A stretch of DNA of 34,412 bases from a bacterium. Its GTDB lineage: Bacteria > UBP7 > UBA6624. The notes below the pieces were generated by a model, which was not told the DNA's origin, did no database searches, and saw only the letters and a list, made by a program, of their open reading frames with translations. Every line of letters starts with the position of its first letter. Positions within the stretch are counted from its first letter, which is position 1. Where the stretch lies: assembly GCA_014384545.1 (NCBI GenBank), contig JACNFQ010000050.1, positions 1 to 34,412 on the forward strand. The letters are read 5' to 3'. Positions 24,246-33,069 of this stretch are shown here, piece by piece. Position numbers and translations under genes: made by a program.

Positions 24246-25243
24246 CCTGCACACCCCCCGCCCACCACCCTCGTTCCTTTATAGATCACAACACTCTGTC
24301 CGGGTGCCACGACTATGGGCTGGGTAAACCGAACCGTAGTTCCGTCAAACTCTTCCACCTTGTGACGCTTTCCCCGATGACGGATACGCGCTTCCAACCC
24401 CCCTCCTCTGCACCGAGAAATGAGATTAACAGAGGTTAGGGGCACTTCATTCCTTGCTCCTGCTCCATAGGGGCCAACTGTCACTGTATTCTTTTGGGCG
24501 TTCTTTCCCACAGCATAAACGGGTTGTCCCAATGCAACGCCCAATCCTCGTCGCTGACCCAAGGTGACGGTGTGTTGCCCCCTATGTTTTCCCACCACCA
24601 AACCCTCTAAGTCCAAGACTTCCCCTTCGTTCTCTTCTAGAAGAGCCGTAATACCTTGGGGGGCAAAACATAAATCTTGACTTTCTGGTGTCTCCGCAGT
24701 AGGAAGTCCTACCCGAGCTGCCTCCTGACGCACATCTCCCTTAGAGATATCCCGCCCCAAGGGAAAGAGAATCTTCTCCAAGGCAGGTTTTGGAGTAGAC
24801 CATAAGAACCAAGTCTGGTCTTTCTTAGTATTCGCCGCTTCATGGAGTTCCACTCCAGATTTGCCCTCTTCCCGTCGGGCATAATGTCCTGTCGCTAACT
24901 GCTCAACCCCCATCCTCCGAGCTTGTTCCAATAAGGCTCCAAACTTAACCACCCCATTGCAGTCGGCACAGGGACTGGGCGTCATCCCCTCTCGCAATCC
25001 CTTCAAGGCAGGCTCAATCACACCCTTCTGGAAAGCATCCGCATAATCAAGTGCAAAGAATGGAATCCCTAACTCTGTCGCTACTGCTCTAGCAGCCTCT
25101 GCGCTCCTCAAGTTGCAGCATCCACTTCCGTCGCCCTGCATCAGCTTTAGGAAAACCCCACCCACTTCGTGCCCCTCTTTGACCAATCGCCATGCAGCTA
25201 CAGAAGAGTCCACTCCTCCTGAAAGGGCGACAAGCACCCTCAC
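24242..25243 (-). CDS. mnmA: tRNA 2-thiouridylase MnmA
   Basis: MnmA catalyses 2-thiolation of uridine 34 in tRNA for Lys, Glu and Gln. The ~333-residue protein shows the PP-loop ALSGGVDSSVA for ATP, the CC-containing segment SGCCNLRSAEAA, the first catalytic Cys region SPCADCNGVVKF, GHYARRE, and the second catalytic Cys in ESQDLCFAPQG. The C-terminal domain has LGQRRGLGVALG. The start is a GTG at 25243, seven bases after the trxA stop; the frame extends upstream to 25309 inside trxA. Family length is about 350-370, so this is a slightly short version. Confidence 0.93.
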   Translation of the reverse strand: MRVLVALSGGVDSSVAAWRLVKEGHEVGGVFLKLMQGDGSGCCNLRSAEAARAVATELGIPFFALDYADAFQKGVIEPALKGLREGMTPSPCADCNGVVKFGALLEQARRMGVEQLATGHYARREEGKSGVELHEAANTKKDQTWFLWSTPKPALEKILFPLGRDISKGDVRQEAARVGLPTAETPESQDLCFAPQGITALLEENEGEVLDLEGLVVGKHRGQHTVTLGQRRGLGVALGQPVYAVGKNAQKNTVTVGPYGAGARNEVPLTSVNLISRCRGGGLEARIRHRGKRHKVEEFDGTTVRFTQPIVVAPGQSVVIYKGTRVVGGGCAG

Positions 25244-25250
25244 ACCAAAC

Positions 25251-25568
25251 CTACCCTGCGGCGTTGATCTTCTCGGTCCATTCCTCAACGAAACGGGGCG
25301 TAAAGCCACTCGTTCTATCTAAGACCTCACCATCCTTGAAAAGGATAAATGTCGGAATGCTCATCACCTGGTGTTTGGCAGCAACACCCTGGTTTTCATC
25401 CACATTCACCTTAACGACATTGGCGACACCCTCCATCTCCACTGCTAACTTATCCACAAAGGGGGCAGCCGTTCGACAAGGTCCACACCAAGGTGCCCAA
25501 AAGTCAACAAGGGTTAACCCCTTGCCGACTTCTCCATCAAAATCTTTATCTGTCAACTCTACAACCAT
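25251..25568 (-). CDS. trxA: Thioredoxin
   Basis: The 105-residue protein is a canonical thioredoxin with the WCGPC active site (APWCGPCRTAAPF), VDENQGVAAKHQV and the cis-proline loop SIPTFILFKDGE. It reduces protein disulfides and could support the peroxiredoxin or MnmA thiol chemistry. The ATG at 25568 follows GGGAGG at 7-base spacing; a GTG at 25592 is less likely. It is the first gene of a leftward trxA-mnmA-phosphodiesterase operon. Confidence 0.95.
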   Translation of the reverse strand: MVVELTDKDFDGEVGKGLTLVDFWAPWCGPCRTAAPFVDKLAVEMEGVANVVKVNVDENQGVAAKHQVMSIPTFILFKDGEVLDRTSGFTPRFVEEWTEKINAAG

Positions 25569-25642
25569 ATACACGCCTCCCTTTGATGCCACCGAGCCGT
25601 TCCAACCCTAGGCCCTCGCACTGAGGGTAATACAGGTGGCTC

Positions 25643-25667
25643 TCGCTGCAACCCCTAAGGGGAGCGA
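25643..25667. repeat. Hairpin TCGCT-CCCC/GGGG-AGCGA in the trxA-lptC/A divergent gap
   Basis: CCCC (25652-25655) pairs with GGGG (25659-25662) around a TAA loop. TCGCT (25643-25647) pairs with AGCGA (25663-25667), with four bases bulged on the left. There is no T-tract. It lies midway between divergent start codons, so it could be a regulatory site or a repeat remnant. Confidence 0.4.
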
Positions 25668-25743
25668 TGCGCCCCTAATCAAAGAATTCGAGGCGGGGCG
25701 GATTGGTCACGCACCCGGTCGCGCCCCTATTCTATCCTCCCTC

Positions 25744-25749
25744 TAAAAT
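25744..25749 (+). promoter_or_regulatory. Candidate -10 box (TAAAAT) for a leaderless GTG start
   Basis: TAAAAT is followed by CACCCT and the GTG at 25756, without a Shine-Dalgarno. This is the same TANNAT-N6-start arrangement as before icmF. Confidence 0.4.
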
Positions 25750-25755
25750 CACCCT

Positions 25756-28083
25756 GTGGATTGGAGACTCACTTCGCTCACCCTTTCAGCCCTCATACTC
25801 TGGGCAATAGCCTGGGGAAACGATGTAGGGGCTGACGCTGTCTTGGATCTCTTCCAACCAGGCGGAAGCCCCAGGATGGCTCGGGTGATTTCGGTCTCGC
25901 TTTGGGACGACAACAAGAAGGTCGCCAAACTTGACGCACAAACCGTCGTGGAAAGGGGCACGAACCAGTTTGATCTAGAGGGCATTGAAAACGCCCTTTT
26001 CTACCGCCACTACGAACCCTATGTAACCCTATCTGCTCCTGGAGCAATCTACGATGATGCCGCCGAAAGTCTCCAGTTTCGGGGACCCTTTACGGCCACC
26101 ACCACAGACGGAATCGTTGCCACAAGCGAGAGTGCCTTGTGGACCCGCCGTTCTCGAATCTTGGCGTTTCCTCGTCCTGTTTCGATTGCTACTGATGATG
26201 TCCTCATAGAAGGAACCCGCATCCTCTTTGATACGGAGGACGACCGCGTCGTTATGACCGGCCCCTGGCACATCCTCTTACGCGCGGGAACGAATCGTCC
26301 CAGTCTATCAGGTGGGGGGGCGATTTATAACACCCAAGAAAAAGTCCTGCTCGTTAGAGAGGTCGTTGAGTTGGGTGAAGTTTGGGACCCCGCCATAGCT
26401 ACCGCAAAACGAGAACCCCTCTTTCGCGCCCTAGGCCCCATGGCTCCCCCAGGGAGACCCCATCTCCGCTCGCGAGATTGGGACTTGGGAGCGACCCTCT
26501 TTACCGTAGATGTGCTTTCTGGAGGTGCGAGGATGACGGGGGGGATGGACATTGGACTCGGAGGGCAAGACGACAGGGAGAGTCTGACTGCTCCTCGGGG
26601 TGAGTTTTGGTGGGAAGCAGGATACGCTGACTTAGAAGGTCCCGTTGTTTGGGACAAAGGGGTTCGACACGCCGAAGGAGACCGAGCTTTCTTGGACCGA
26701 GACAAAGATGAAGTCCGGCTTGAGGGCAATGTCACACTTTTTCCTGGAGAAGGGGTTCTTGAAAACGAAGGAGAACCCTACCTTTCTGCAGGAAAGACCG
26801 AAATAGAGAGCGACCCCGAAATCTTTCGAGCTTCAGAGGGTTTTATCTGGGAGGAGGGGATGACCCTTGTAGCAGGCGACTCTGTCGTTTGGTTCCCTGA
26901 AGAGAATCGTCTCGTTCTCGAAGGAGGAATCACCTATCTAAGTAGAGAAACAACCCTTGAAACAGATGCCCTCCGTCTTTCCAGAGAAAGTGCCCGCTTT
27001 GCTGGAGAGGGTCGTTTCTCTCAAGGGGACCTTGTCGCTCAGGGGCAAGATGGGGTCTTGAACAGAAATACAGATGCTTTGACCTTACGGAATGCTACGG
27101 GAAGTTTGGATGGGAATCCTTTTGAGGCGACATTCCTAGAGAGACTGGGCGAAAAAGAATGGTCTTTCGTGGGAGGTTCAATCTCACCTTCAGAGAACTT
27201 GACCCTTGACGGAGACCTACAGATTGAAGAAAGCAGCTCTACAGGAACAGTTGTTAGGGGAGGTCTTTCTATTGGAGAGGTGCGGGTGTCTAGTGATTCT
27301 CTCTCCTTTGGATGGAACCCTGCCACAGCACTCTGTTCGCAATCCTGCGGGTTGGACAGCCCCCAATGGGTGGGAGAAACCGATTGGGTAGAAGCGAGTG
27401 AGGGAGCTTCGTTTTCTACGGCTCCTATCTCCTTGTCTCGAAGGGGTGACTGGCTGGGTGTGGGGGGTGTTTCTCTCTCAAGTAGGGGCGTCCTTGCTGA
27501 AGAGGGGAACTGGGTTTTGGAACAACCCGTTCTTTCCCATCCTGATTGGACGGTTTCAGGAGAGAAAGGGAGAATGCCTGAAGAGGGAGATTCTTTGACC
27601 ATCTTGGGACAAGTTCGCATCGAAGATAATGTGGGAAAGAGAACAGTCCGCGGAGAACGGTGGCTTTGGGAAAACACCACAGAGTCCATCACCGTTGAGG
27701 GCAATCCCACTATTGAAGGAGAAAAGACGATGATTCGCTGCCATCGTCTCCTCTACAAGGATGATTTATGGCATGGAGAGGGACCCATTGACTGGATCCA
27801 CCAGAACGAAATCCGGTCTACTTCGCTCCAAGCGGACCAGTTGACAGAAGAGAAAGGAGGATACCTCTTAGAAGGAAATGTAGAGATGGTAAGAGGGGAT
27901 GTCACCGTTCAGGCAGGATTGGCGCGCCTAAGGACCTCCGCCGAAACTATAATCTTCCAGTGGGATGTTGTGGTCTTGCTCAAGGATGGAACGAAGCTCT
28001 CTGGCGAACGCTTTCTTTTCGATTTAGATGAAGGGAAAGGTGTACTAGATGGTGGGGCAAGCGGCGTGGTCGTAGTGGACTAA
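25756..28083 (+). CDS. LptC-LptA/OstA-like fused lipopolysaccharide-transport protein
   Basis: The 775-residue protein has an N-terminal membrane anchor (about 5-22: LTSLTLSALILWAIAW). An LptC-like domain follows (about 30-180), with VERGTNQFDLEGIENALFY, VTLSAPGAIYD and LIEGTRILFDTEDDRVVMTG. A long tail of repeated beta 'jellyroll' OstA/LptA-type segments comes after: RAFLDRDKDEVRLEGNVTLF, DSVVWFPEENRLVLEGGITY, then a C-terminal LptA-like QADQLTEEKGGYLLEGNVEMVRGDVTV and GERFLFDLDEGKGVLDGG. E. coli LptC is 191 and LptA 185 residues, so this protein would combine both and extend them. It would span the periplasm as a lipopolysaccharide bridge. It overlaps secA by one base (TAATG). Domain limits were judged by eye. 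Confidence 0.7.
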   Translation: MDWRLTSLTLSALILWAIAWGNDVGADAVLDLFQPGGSPRMARVISVSLWDDNKKVAKLDAQTVVERGTNQFDLEGIENALFYRHYEPYVTLSAPGAIYDDAAESLQFRGPFTATTTDGIVATSESALWTRRSRILAFPRPVSIATDDVLIEGTRILFDTEDDRVVMTGPWHILLRAGTNRPSLSGGGAIYNTQEKVLLVREVVELGEVWDPAIATAKREPLFRALGPMAPPGRPHLRSRDWDLGATLFTVDVLSGGARMTGGMDIGLGGQDDRESLTAPRGEFWWEAGYADLEGPVVWDKGVRHAEGDRAFLDRDKDEVRLEGNVTLFPGEGVLENEGEPYLSAGKTEIESDPEIFRASEGFIWEEGMTLVAGDSVVWFPEENRLVLEGGITYLSRETTLETDALRLSRESARFAGEGRFSQGDLVAQGQDGVLNRNTDALTLRNATGSLDGNPFEATFLERLGEKEWSFVGGSISPSENLTLDGDLQIEESSSTGTVVRGGLSIGEVRVSSDSLSFGWNPATALCSQSCGLDSPQWVGETDWVEASEGASFSTAPISLSRRGDWLGVGGVSLSSRGVLAEEGNWVLEQPVLSHPDWTVSGEKGRMPEEGDSLTILGQVRIEDNVGKRTVRGERWLWENTTESITVEGNPTIEGEKTMIRCHRLLYKDDLWHGEGPIDWIHQNEIRSTSLQADQLTEEKGGYLLEGNVEMVRGDVTVQAGLARLRTSAETIIFQWDVVVLLKDGTKLSGERFLFDLDEGKGVLDGGASGVVVVD

Positions 28084-30719
28084 TGGGTCTGTTGGATCTT
28101 TTTTCAAAGACGGAACGAGAACTCCGTAAGTTCCGACCTTTGGTTGCGCGGATTGGCGCACTGGAAGAAGGAATGAGATCTCTCTCTGACGATAAACTCG
28201 CTGCTCTTACCCCTGCTTTTAGAGAGCGTCTGTCCCAAGGCGCTTCCTTGGAAGACCTTCTTCCCGAAGCGTTTGCAGCGATAAGAGAAGCCGCTTGGAG
28301 GCGTGTTGGTCTTCGCCCCTACGATGTGCAACTGATGGGCGGAATCTGTCTCCATCAAGGACGCATCGCCGAGATGACAACAGGAGAAGGAAAAACCCTC
28401 GTGGCAACACTGCCTACCTATTTGAATGCCCTTTCAGGTAAGGGTGTTCATGTGATTACGGTCAATGACTACTTAGCTAGAAGAGATGCAGAATGGATGG
28501 GTCCTATTCACACATTTATGGGATTGACAGTTGGCTCTCTCCAACATGGAACACCCAAGAGTGATAGGCGCGCCACCTATAGCAACGACATCGTTTACGG
28601 CACCAACAGCGAGTTTGGTTTTGATTACCTCCGCGACCATATGATTCAGCGCCCCGACGAGAAAGTCCAGCGCGACCATTCCTACGCCATTGTGGACGAA
28701 GTAGACAGCATCCTTGTGGATGAAGCCCGAACTCCTCTCATTATCTCAGGCCCCCCTTCAGGAGATACGGGGAGTTATCAACACGCATCTAAAGCGGTCC
28801 GACTCCTGAAAGATGCCGATGTAGAGGTTGAAGAAAAGTCCCATAGTGTCTCCTTGACAGAAAAAGGGACAGAGAAGATTCAGCGTGCTTTTGGGGTGGA
28901 GAACCTTTATGACTTCGAGAACAACACCCTAAACCAACGCGTCAACCAAGCCCTCAAAGCACGGTGGTTGTATCAGGTTGAAAAAGATTACATTATCCAC
29001 GAGGGTGGCATCATCATCGTAGATGAGTTTACAGGACGACTGATGTTTGGTAGACGGTATGGTGATGGGCTACACCAAGCGATTGAAGCGAAAGAGGGGG
29101 TCCACATTCGTGCCGAAACACTGACAGTCGCTACGATTACGATTCAAAACTACTTTCGTCTTTACACCAAGTTGTCAGGGATGACGGGTACTGCGAAGAC
29201 TGAAGAGAGAGAGTTTATTGAGATCTACGATATGGATGTCCTTCCCATACCCACCAATATGCCTCTCCAAAGAAAGAAGGAAAGGGACGAAGTTTACAAG
29301 ACGGAAAAATCGAAATATTCCGCCAGCGTCCAGAAGATTCGTGAGAGTTACGACAAGGGGCAACCAGTCTTGGTGGGGACCGTCTCGATTGAGAATAGTG
29401 AGCTCATCTCTAAGTTGCTCCGAAAAGCACAAATCCCCCACCAAGTTCTCAACGCCAAACATCACGAAAAAGAAGCGAACATTATCGCTCAAGCAGGGCG
29501 ATGGAAAGCGGTCACTATCGCCACCAATATGGCAGGTAGAGGGACGGATATTCTTCTGGGAGGAAACCCCGAGTTCTTGGCTAGGGATATCCTCTCGGAG
29601 CAAGGACACGACCCCTTTGCAGACGATCTGAATCCCGAAGCAGCAGTTCTTGCCCAGACCAAAGCAGAGAAAATATGTAAAGAAGAGGCAACGAAAGTGA
29701 TTCAAGTGGGGGGTCTCCATGTCTTGGGTACCGAGCGCCATGAAGCACGCCGAATAGACAACCAACTCATGGGGCGTTCGGGTAGACAAGGCGATCCAGG
29801 GAGTAGCCAGTTTCTCCTTTCCCTAGAAGATGACATCATGAGAAGGTTCGCAGTGGATCGTGTCGAAGCGATGATGGAGCGGTTTGACTGGCCAGACGAC
29901 GAAGCGCTTTGGCACCCTCTCCTTGACCGAATGATTGAGAATGTCCAGAAGCGGATTGAAGGGCACCATTATGAGGTGCGGAAATCGTTGCTGAAATATG
30001 ACGATGTTCTCAACGAACAGAGGCGCATCATTTACCTAGAGCGTTCCCGCGTCATGGAAGAGTCCGACTACTTGACCCAAGTTCAGTCCTTTATTGAAGC
30101 GATTGTGGACGGAAGCACAGAACTCCATGCCTCACCCAGCCTTTCTTCTGCCGAATGGAATAAAGCAGGATTGGTTCAAGAGCTCTCCACCCTTATTCCT
30201 TTGCCACCCAACGCTTTAGACCGACTCTCGGGAGAGAAAGAGCCAGGGGAGCTCATAAAAGGGTGGGCTTTTGAAGCGTTAGCCAGCCGAAAGGAGAGTT
30301 TGGGAGATCAGCTAATGGACCAACTGGGTCGGTGGGCATCACTTAGGGCTGTGGATCGGTTGTGGATGCACCACCTGACAGATATGACCAACTTGCGCGA
30401 AGGTGTCTCGTTGCGAGGATACGGGCGCGTCGATCCCCTAACCGTCTATGCGAAAGAAGCGTATGAGTTGTTCAATGCTCTGGTGGGGAAGATTCAACAG
30501 GATATCGTTCGTGCTGTCTTTATGGCCAAAGTAGAGACCAGGCCGCCCCCTACCTATCGTCAGAAGACACCCCCCCCCAGCTTGCCCAAGAAACCAACTA
30601 CCCCTTCTGCCCAAGCTTCTCCTTACGAAGGGGTAAAAGAGAAAGATCAAAAAGTAGGTAGAAATGCTCCCTGTCCCTGTGGGTCTGGAAAAAAGTTCAA
30701 AAAGTGTTGCGGACGGTAG
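28083..30719 (+). CDS. secA: Preprotein translocase ATPase SecA
   Basis: SecA drives export of unfolded preproteins through SecYEG. The 878-residue protein carries MTTGEGKTLVA (Walker A), GTNSEFGFDYLRDHM, DEVDSILVDEA (DEAD-type Walker B), the helicase motifs TNMAGRGTDILLGGNPEF and GRSGRQGDPGSSQF, a helical scaffold/wing region, and a C-terminal zinc-binding tail CPCGSGKKFKKCC that binds SecB or ribosomes. The length is close to the E. coli protein (901). It is translationally coupled to the LPS-transport-like gene (TAATG), forming an envelope-biogenesis operon. Confidence 0.98.
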   Translation: MGLLDLFSKTERELRKFRPLVARIGALEEGMRSLSDDKLAALTPAFRERLSQGASLEDLLPEAFAAIREAAWRRVGLRPYDVQLMGGICLHQGRIAEMTTGEGKTLVATLPTYLNALSGKGVHVITVNDYLARRDAEWMGPIHTFMGLTVGSLQHGTPKSDRRATYSNDIVYGTNSEFGFDYLRDHMIQRPDEKVQRDHSYAIVDEVDSILVDEARTPLIISGPPSGDTGSYQHASKAVRLLKDADVEVEEKSHSVSLTEKGTEKIQRAFGVENLYDFENNTLNQRVNQALKARWLYQVEKDYIIHEGGIIIVDEFTGRLMFGRRYGDGLHQAIEAKEGVHIRAETLTVATITIQNYFRLYTKLSGMTGTAKTEEREFIEIYDMDVLPIPTNMPLQRKKERDEVYKTEKSKYSASVQKIRESYDKGQPVLVGTVSIENSELISKLLRKAQIPHQVLNAKHHEKEANIIAQAGRWKAVTIATNMAGRGTDILLGGNPEFLARDILSEQGHDPFADDLNPEAAVLAQTKAEKICKEEATKVIQVGGLHVLGTERHEARRIDNQLMGRSGRQGDPGSSQFLLSLEDDIMRRFAVDRVEAMMERFDWPDDEALWHPLLDRMIENVQKRIEGHHYEVRKSLLKYDDVLNEQRRIIYLERSRVMEESDYLTQVQSFIEAIVDGSTELHASPSLSSAEWNKAGLVQELSTLIPLPPNALDRLSGEKEPGELIKGWAFEALASRKESLGDQLMDQLGRWASLRAVDRLWMHHLTDMTNLREGVSLRGYGRVDPLTVYAKEAYELFNALVGKIQQDIVRAVFMAKVETRPPPTYRQKTPPPSLPKKPTTPSAQASPYEGVKEKDQKVGRNAPCPCGSGKKFKKCCGR

Positions 30720-32131
30720 TCCTACCTGCTAAAAGAGGGTTTTCAGCCTTTGGATTGGGTCTTCTTTGGGGACTACCCCTCCTTTTTCCCTCCCTGTGGT
30801 TGCTCCCCTTTTTCACGCTGATACCCGCTGCGATTGCCGCTAACAAGTGGTCAGCAGGAGCGTTAGCCCGTGCCGCCTTCTTAGCCTGTTTTGCCCATCA
30901 CCTTGTAGCGGTCAAGTGGATCACCACATTGGGTCTATTCCCGTGGCTTCTCATTCCCCTTATCATCTCTGTAGAGCTTGCCCTTTCGGCTACACTCCTT
31001 GTGTGGATTAGAGAGAAAACGAGTCCTGAGTGGTGGGGAAGGGTCTTCCTTTTCCCGTCTATCTGGTTTCTCTACGAAACCCTTAGAGCTCTCGGTCCTT
31101 GGGCATGGACTTGGACCCATCTATCGCACCACTTGACTGGCGCCCCATCGTTATTGGGTGGGGCGAAATGGATTGGAGGGACGGGGCTGGGATTCGTGAT
31201 TGCCCTTATCGCCTCTAGCTGGTCCTACCGAAGGAGATTCCCTTGGACACGAATGGTGGTTGGTTTTGGTCTTGCACTCTTCGCGGGAAGTCTATTGATT
31301 CCTGCCCCCACCCCTTCAGGGACTATTGATGTCGCTGCGATTGCCCATGGCTATTCGGTAAGAGATGGGTGGGGAGCTTCTTCTGCAGATGATGCTGCTA
31401 CTTTCTATCTCAGGGAGTCCTTTGGAGAAGGGGCGGATATCATCGCTTGGCCCGAATCTGCCCCTGTTGCTCAGTACCCCGATGCCATTGTGGGTGCATT
31501 GGCTCGCAAACTTGACACCCCCATCCTTTACGGCGACTACACCTATCAAGAGGGAAACTACTACAACCTATATGGAGGCGCTGATCGCACTGGTGAAGCA
31601 CTACCCTCCTATCGAAAACGGGTCTTGGTCCCCATGGGCGAACGCATCTTCTTCCGCCCCTTTGTCACTCAGTTTCTTCCGGGTTATTTATGGCCAGAAG
31701 ATGATGCGACACCTGGTCCTGGAGACCCTCCTCTTTCGGTCGCAGGAACGACAGTCGGTCCCCTCCTCTGTTGGGAGACGTTATTCGCTCCCCTTGCACG
31801 CGACCATGTCTTGGGTGGAGCAGAGTGGTTGTTGGCTGCGACCAACACCTCTTGGTTTGACCCAACTGCAACCGAAATGATCACCCGATTCCAAGCCTTG
31901 CGCGCTATTGAGAACGGTCGCACTCTTTTATCCGTCGTTACGGGCGGGGGCAGTTCAATGGTTGATGCTCGTGGAAGGAACATTTGGCAAGCAAGTCTGG
32001 GAGAAGATGTTGCGGAAGTCGTATCTGTTCCCCTCCACAATACCCTCACTCTCTATACGAAATGGGGGGATTGGCCCCTCATCCTCTTCTCCGTCTTTCT
32101 TCTGGGATTCGCTATGATACAGAAGAGATGA
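30704..32131 (+). CDS. lnt: Apolipoprotein N-acyltransferase Lnt
   Basis: Lnt adds the third acyl chain to the N-terminal Cys of lipoproteins at the inner membrane. The 475-residue protein has about six N-terminal transmembrane segments (to ~195) and a C-terminal nitrilase-like domain. The Glu-Lys-Cys triad is visible as IAWPESAPV (Glu), YRKRVLVPMGE (Lys) and GPLLCWETLF (Cys). ATNTSWFD and RAIENGRTLL are further family motifs. A last transmembrane segment follows. The GTG start (30704) overlaps the secA end by 16 bases, suggesting coupling; a TTG one codon later is also possible. Presence of lnt fits the several lipobox proteins in the window. Confidence 0.93.
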   Translation: MLRTVVLPAKRGFSAFGLGLLWGLPLLFPSLWLLPFFTLIPAAIAANKWSAGALARAAFLACFAHHLVAVKWITTLGLFPWLLIPLIISVELALSATLLVWIREKTSPEWWGRVFLFPSIWFLYETLRALGPWAWTWTHLSHHLTGAPSLLGGAKWIGGTGLGFVIALIASSWSYRRRFPWTRMVVGFGLALFAGSLLIPAPTPSGTIDVAAIAHGYSVRDGWGASSADDAATFYLRESFGEGADIIAWPESAPVAQYPDAIVGALARKLDTPILYGDYTYQEGNYYNLYGGADRTGEALPSYRKRVLVPMGERIFFRPFVTQFLPGYLWPEDDATPGPGDPPLSVAGTTVGPLLCWETLFAPLARDHVLGGAEWLLAATNTSWFDPTATEMITRFQALRAIENGRTLLSVVTGGGSSMVDARGRNIWQASLGEDVAEVVSVPLHNTLTLYTKWGDWPLILFSVFLLGFAMIQKR

Positions 32132-33069
32132 TTATTCTCATCCTTTCGGCATTTGGGTTGGCTTCAGCTCCTGTTCTCTTGGAAGCTCCCCCGTTGCGCC
32201 CTCAAGAAGCCCTTCTCGCCGTAGGAGGAAGAAACCTCTTTGCCCTCTACGCCCCCGAACCGAATGGGGAAGAGACCGTTTGGCGCCTAAGGGTCGTGGA
32301 TGGATATGGAGAGAAACATCTTACTTTCCGCGTCAGTGGGCGAACGATACGCCCCTTGGATATCGCCCTTTCTGATGATACAGTTTGGTTGGCCACTTGG
32401 CCTCAAGGTTTTTATCGGTTGGGTCTCACCACAAAAGAAATTGAAAAGAAGTTGCCCGGGGATGACCCCCTTTTCCGGATGATGCCCATGGTGGGGGGGC
32501 GTTGGACAAGTCCCAATCTCTTTTTGGGGCTGACAAGACGCTTTATTTATGAAGAGTTGGAGATGGCACCCCACTTTCTTCTCTTGGATTTAGAGAATGT
32601 AGAGCCTCATAGGGATGATGTGATTTCTATTGGGAATGTTCCTGGCGCCGAGGACGACTTAGTCGGTGTTCGATTCTCCCGCATCTACGGAGAGACTGCT
32701 TTGGGCTGCGTTACACCAGAAACAGATGGTGTTATTGACTTGTGCCATTTTGACCGCGTCATTCAGTATCGGGAAGAAGGGGAGGGTCATATCGCTCGTG
32801 GACAGCGTGTTCTTCCCCTCCCCATCAAAGACTATCTGGTCATGCCCAATGGACGGTATCTTGCCCTAGAAAGTGAAGGGAACTTCCTCTTTGATGGCTG
32901 GATTGGTTTTGGGGACCCCCAGACGACTCCTCTGAACCACCTGTCCCGTGATTTGGGTAAGCCTTGTGGAGAGCCCCTTCTTCTTGACCTTGCTGCTGGA
33001 GCACAACAGCCTTGGGTTCTCCTAAGTTGCCGCACCGAGGGAAGCCTCTGGGCTGTCCCCTTACCCTAG
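32128..33069 (+). CDS. Secreted protein of unknown function, beta-rich
   Basis: The start chosen is ATG 32128, which overlaps the lnt stop as ATGA and opens with a signal peptide (MIILILSAFGLASAP). The frame also runs upstream to 31984 but would overlap lnt and lacks a signal. The ~313-residue product has repeated short beta-type segments separated by turns (WRLRVVDGYGEK; TVWLATWPQGFYRLG; RYLALESEGNFLFDGW), reminiscent of a propeller, but no family is recognised. It is the last gene of the envelope operon. The 3' end overlaps convergent purL by 9 bases. Confidence 0.7.
   Translation: MIILILSAFGLASAPVLLEAPPLRPQEALLAVGGRNLFALYAPEPNGEETVWRLRVVDGYGEKHLTFRVSGRTIRPLDIALSDDTVWLATWPQGFYRLGLTTKEIEKKLPGDDPLFRMMPMVGGRWTSPNLFLGLTRRFIYEELEMAPHFLLLDLENVEPHRDDVISIGNVPGAEDDLVGVRFSRIYGETALGCVTPETDGVIDLCHFDRVIQYREEGEGHIARGQRVLPLPIKDYLVMPNGRYLALESEGNFLFDGWIGFGDPQTTPLNHLSRDLGKPCGEPLLLDLAAGAQQPWVLLSCRTEGSLWAVPLP

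Noticed and set aside
25569-25755. A small RNA or tRNA gene in the trxA-lptC/A gap
   Set aside because: Only one bulged hairpin and a CCCC/GGGG pair are visible, with no acceptor stem or terminator-like T-tract.
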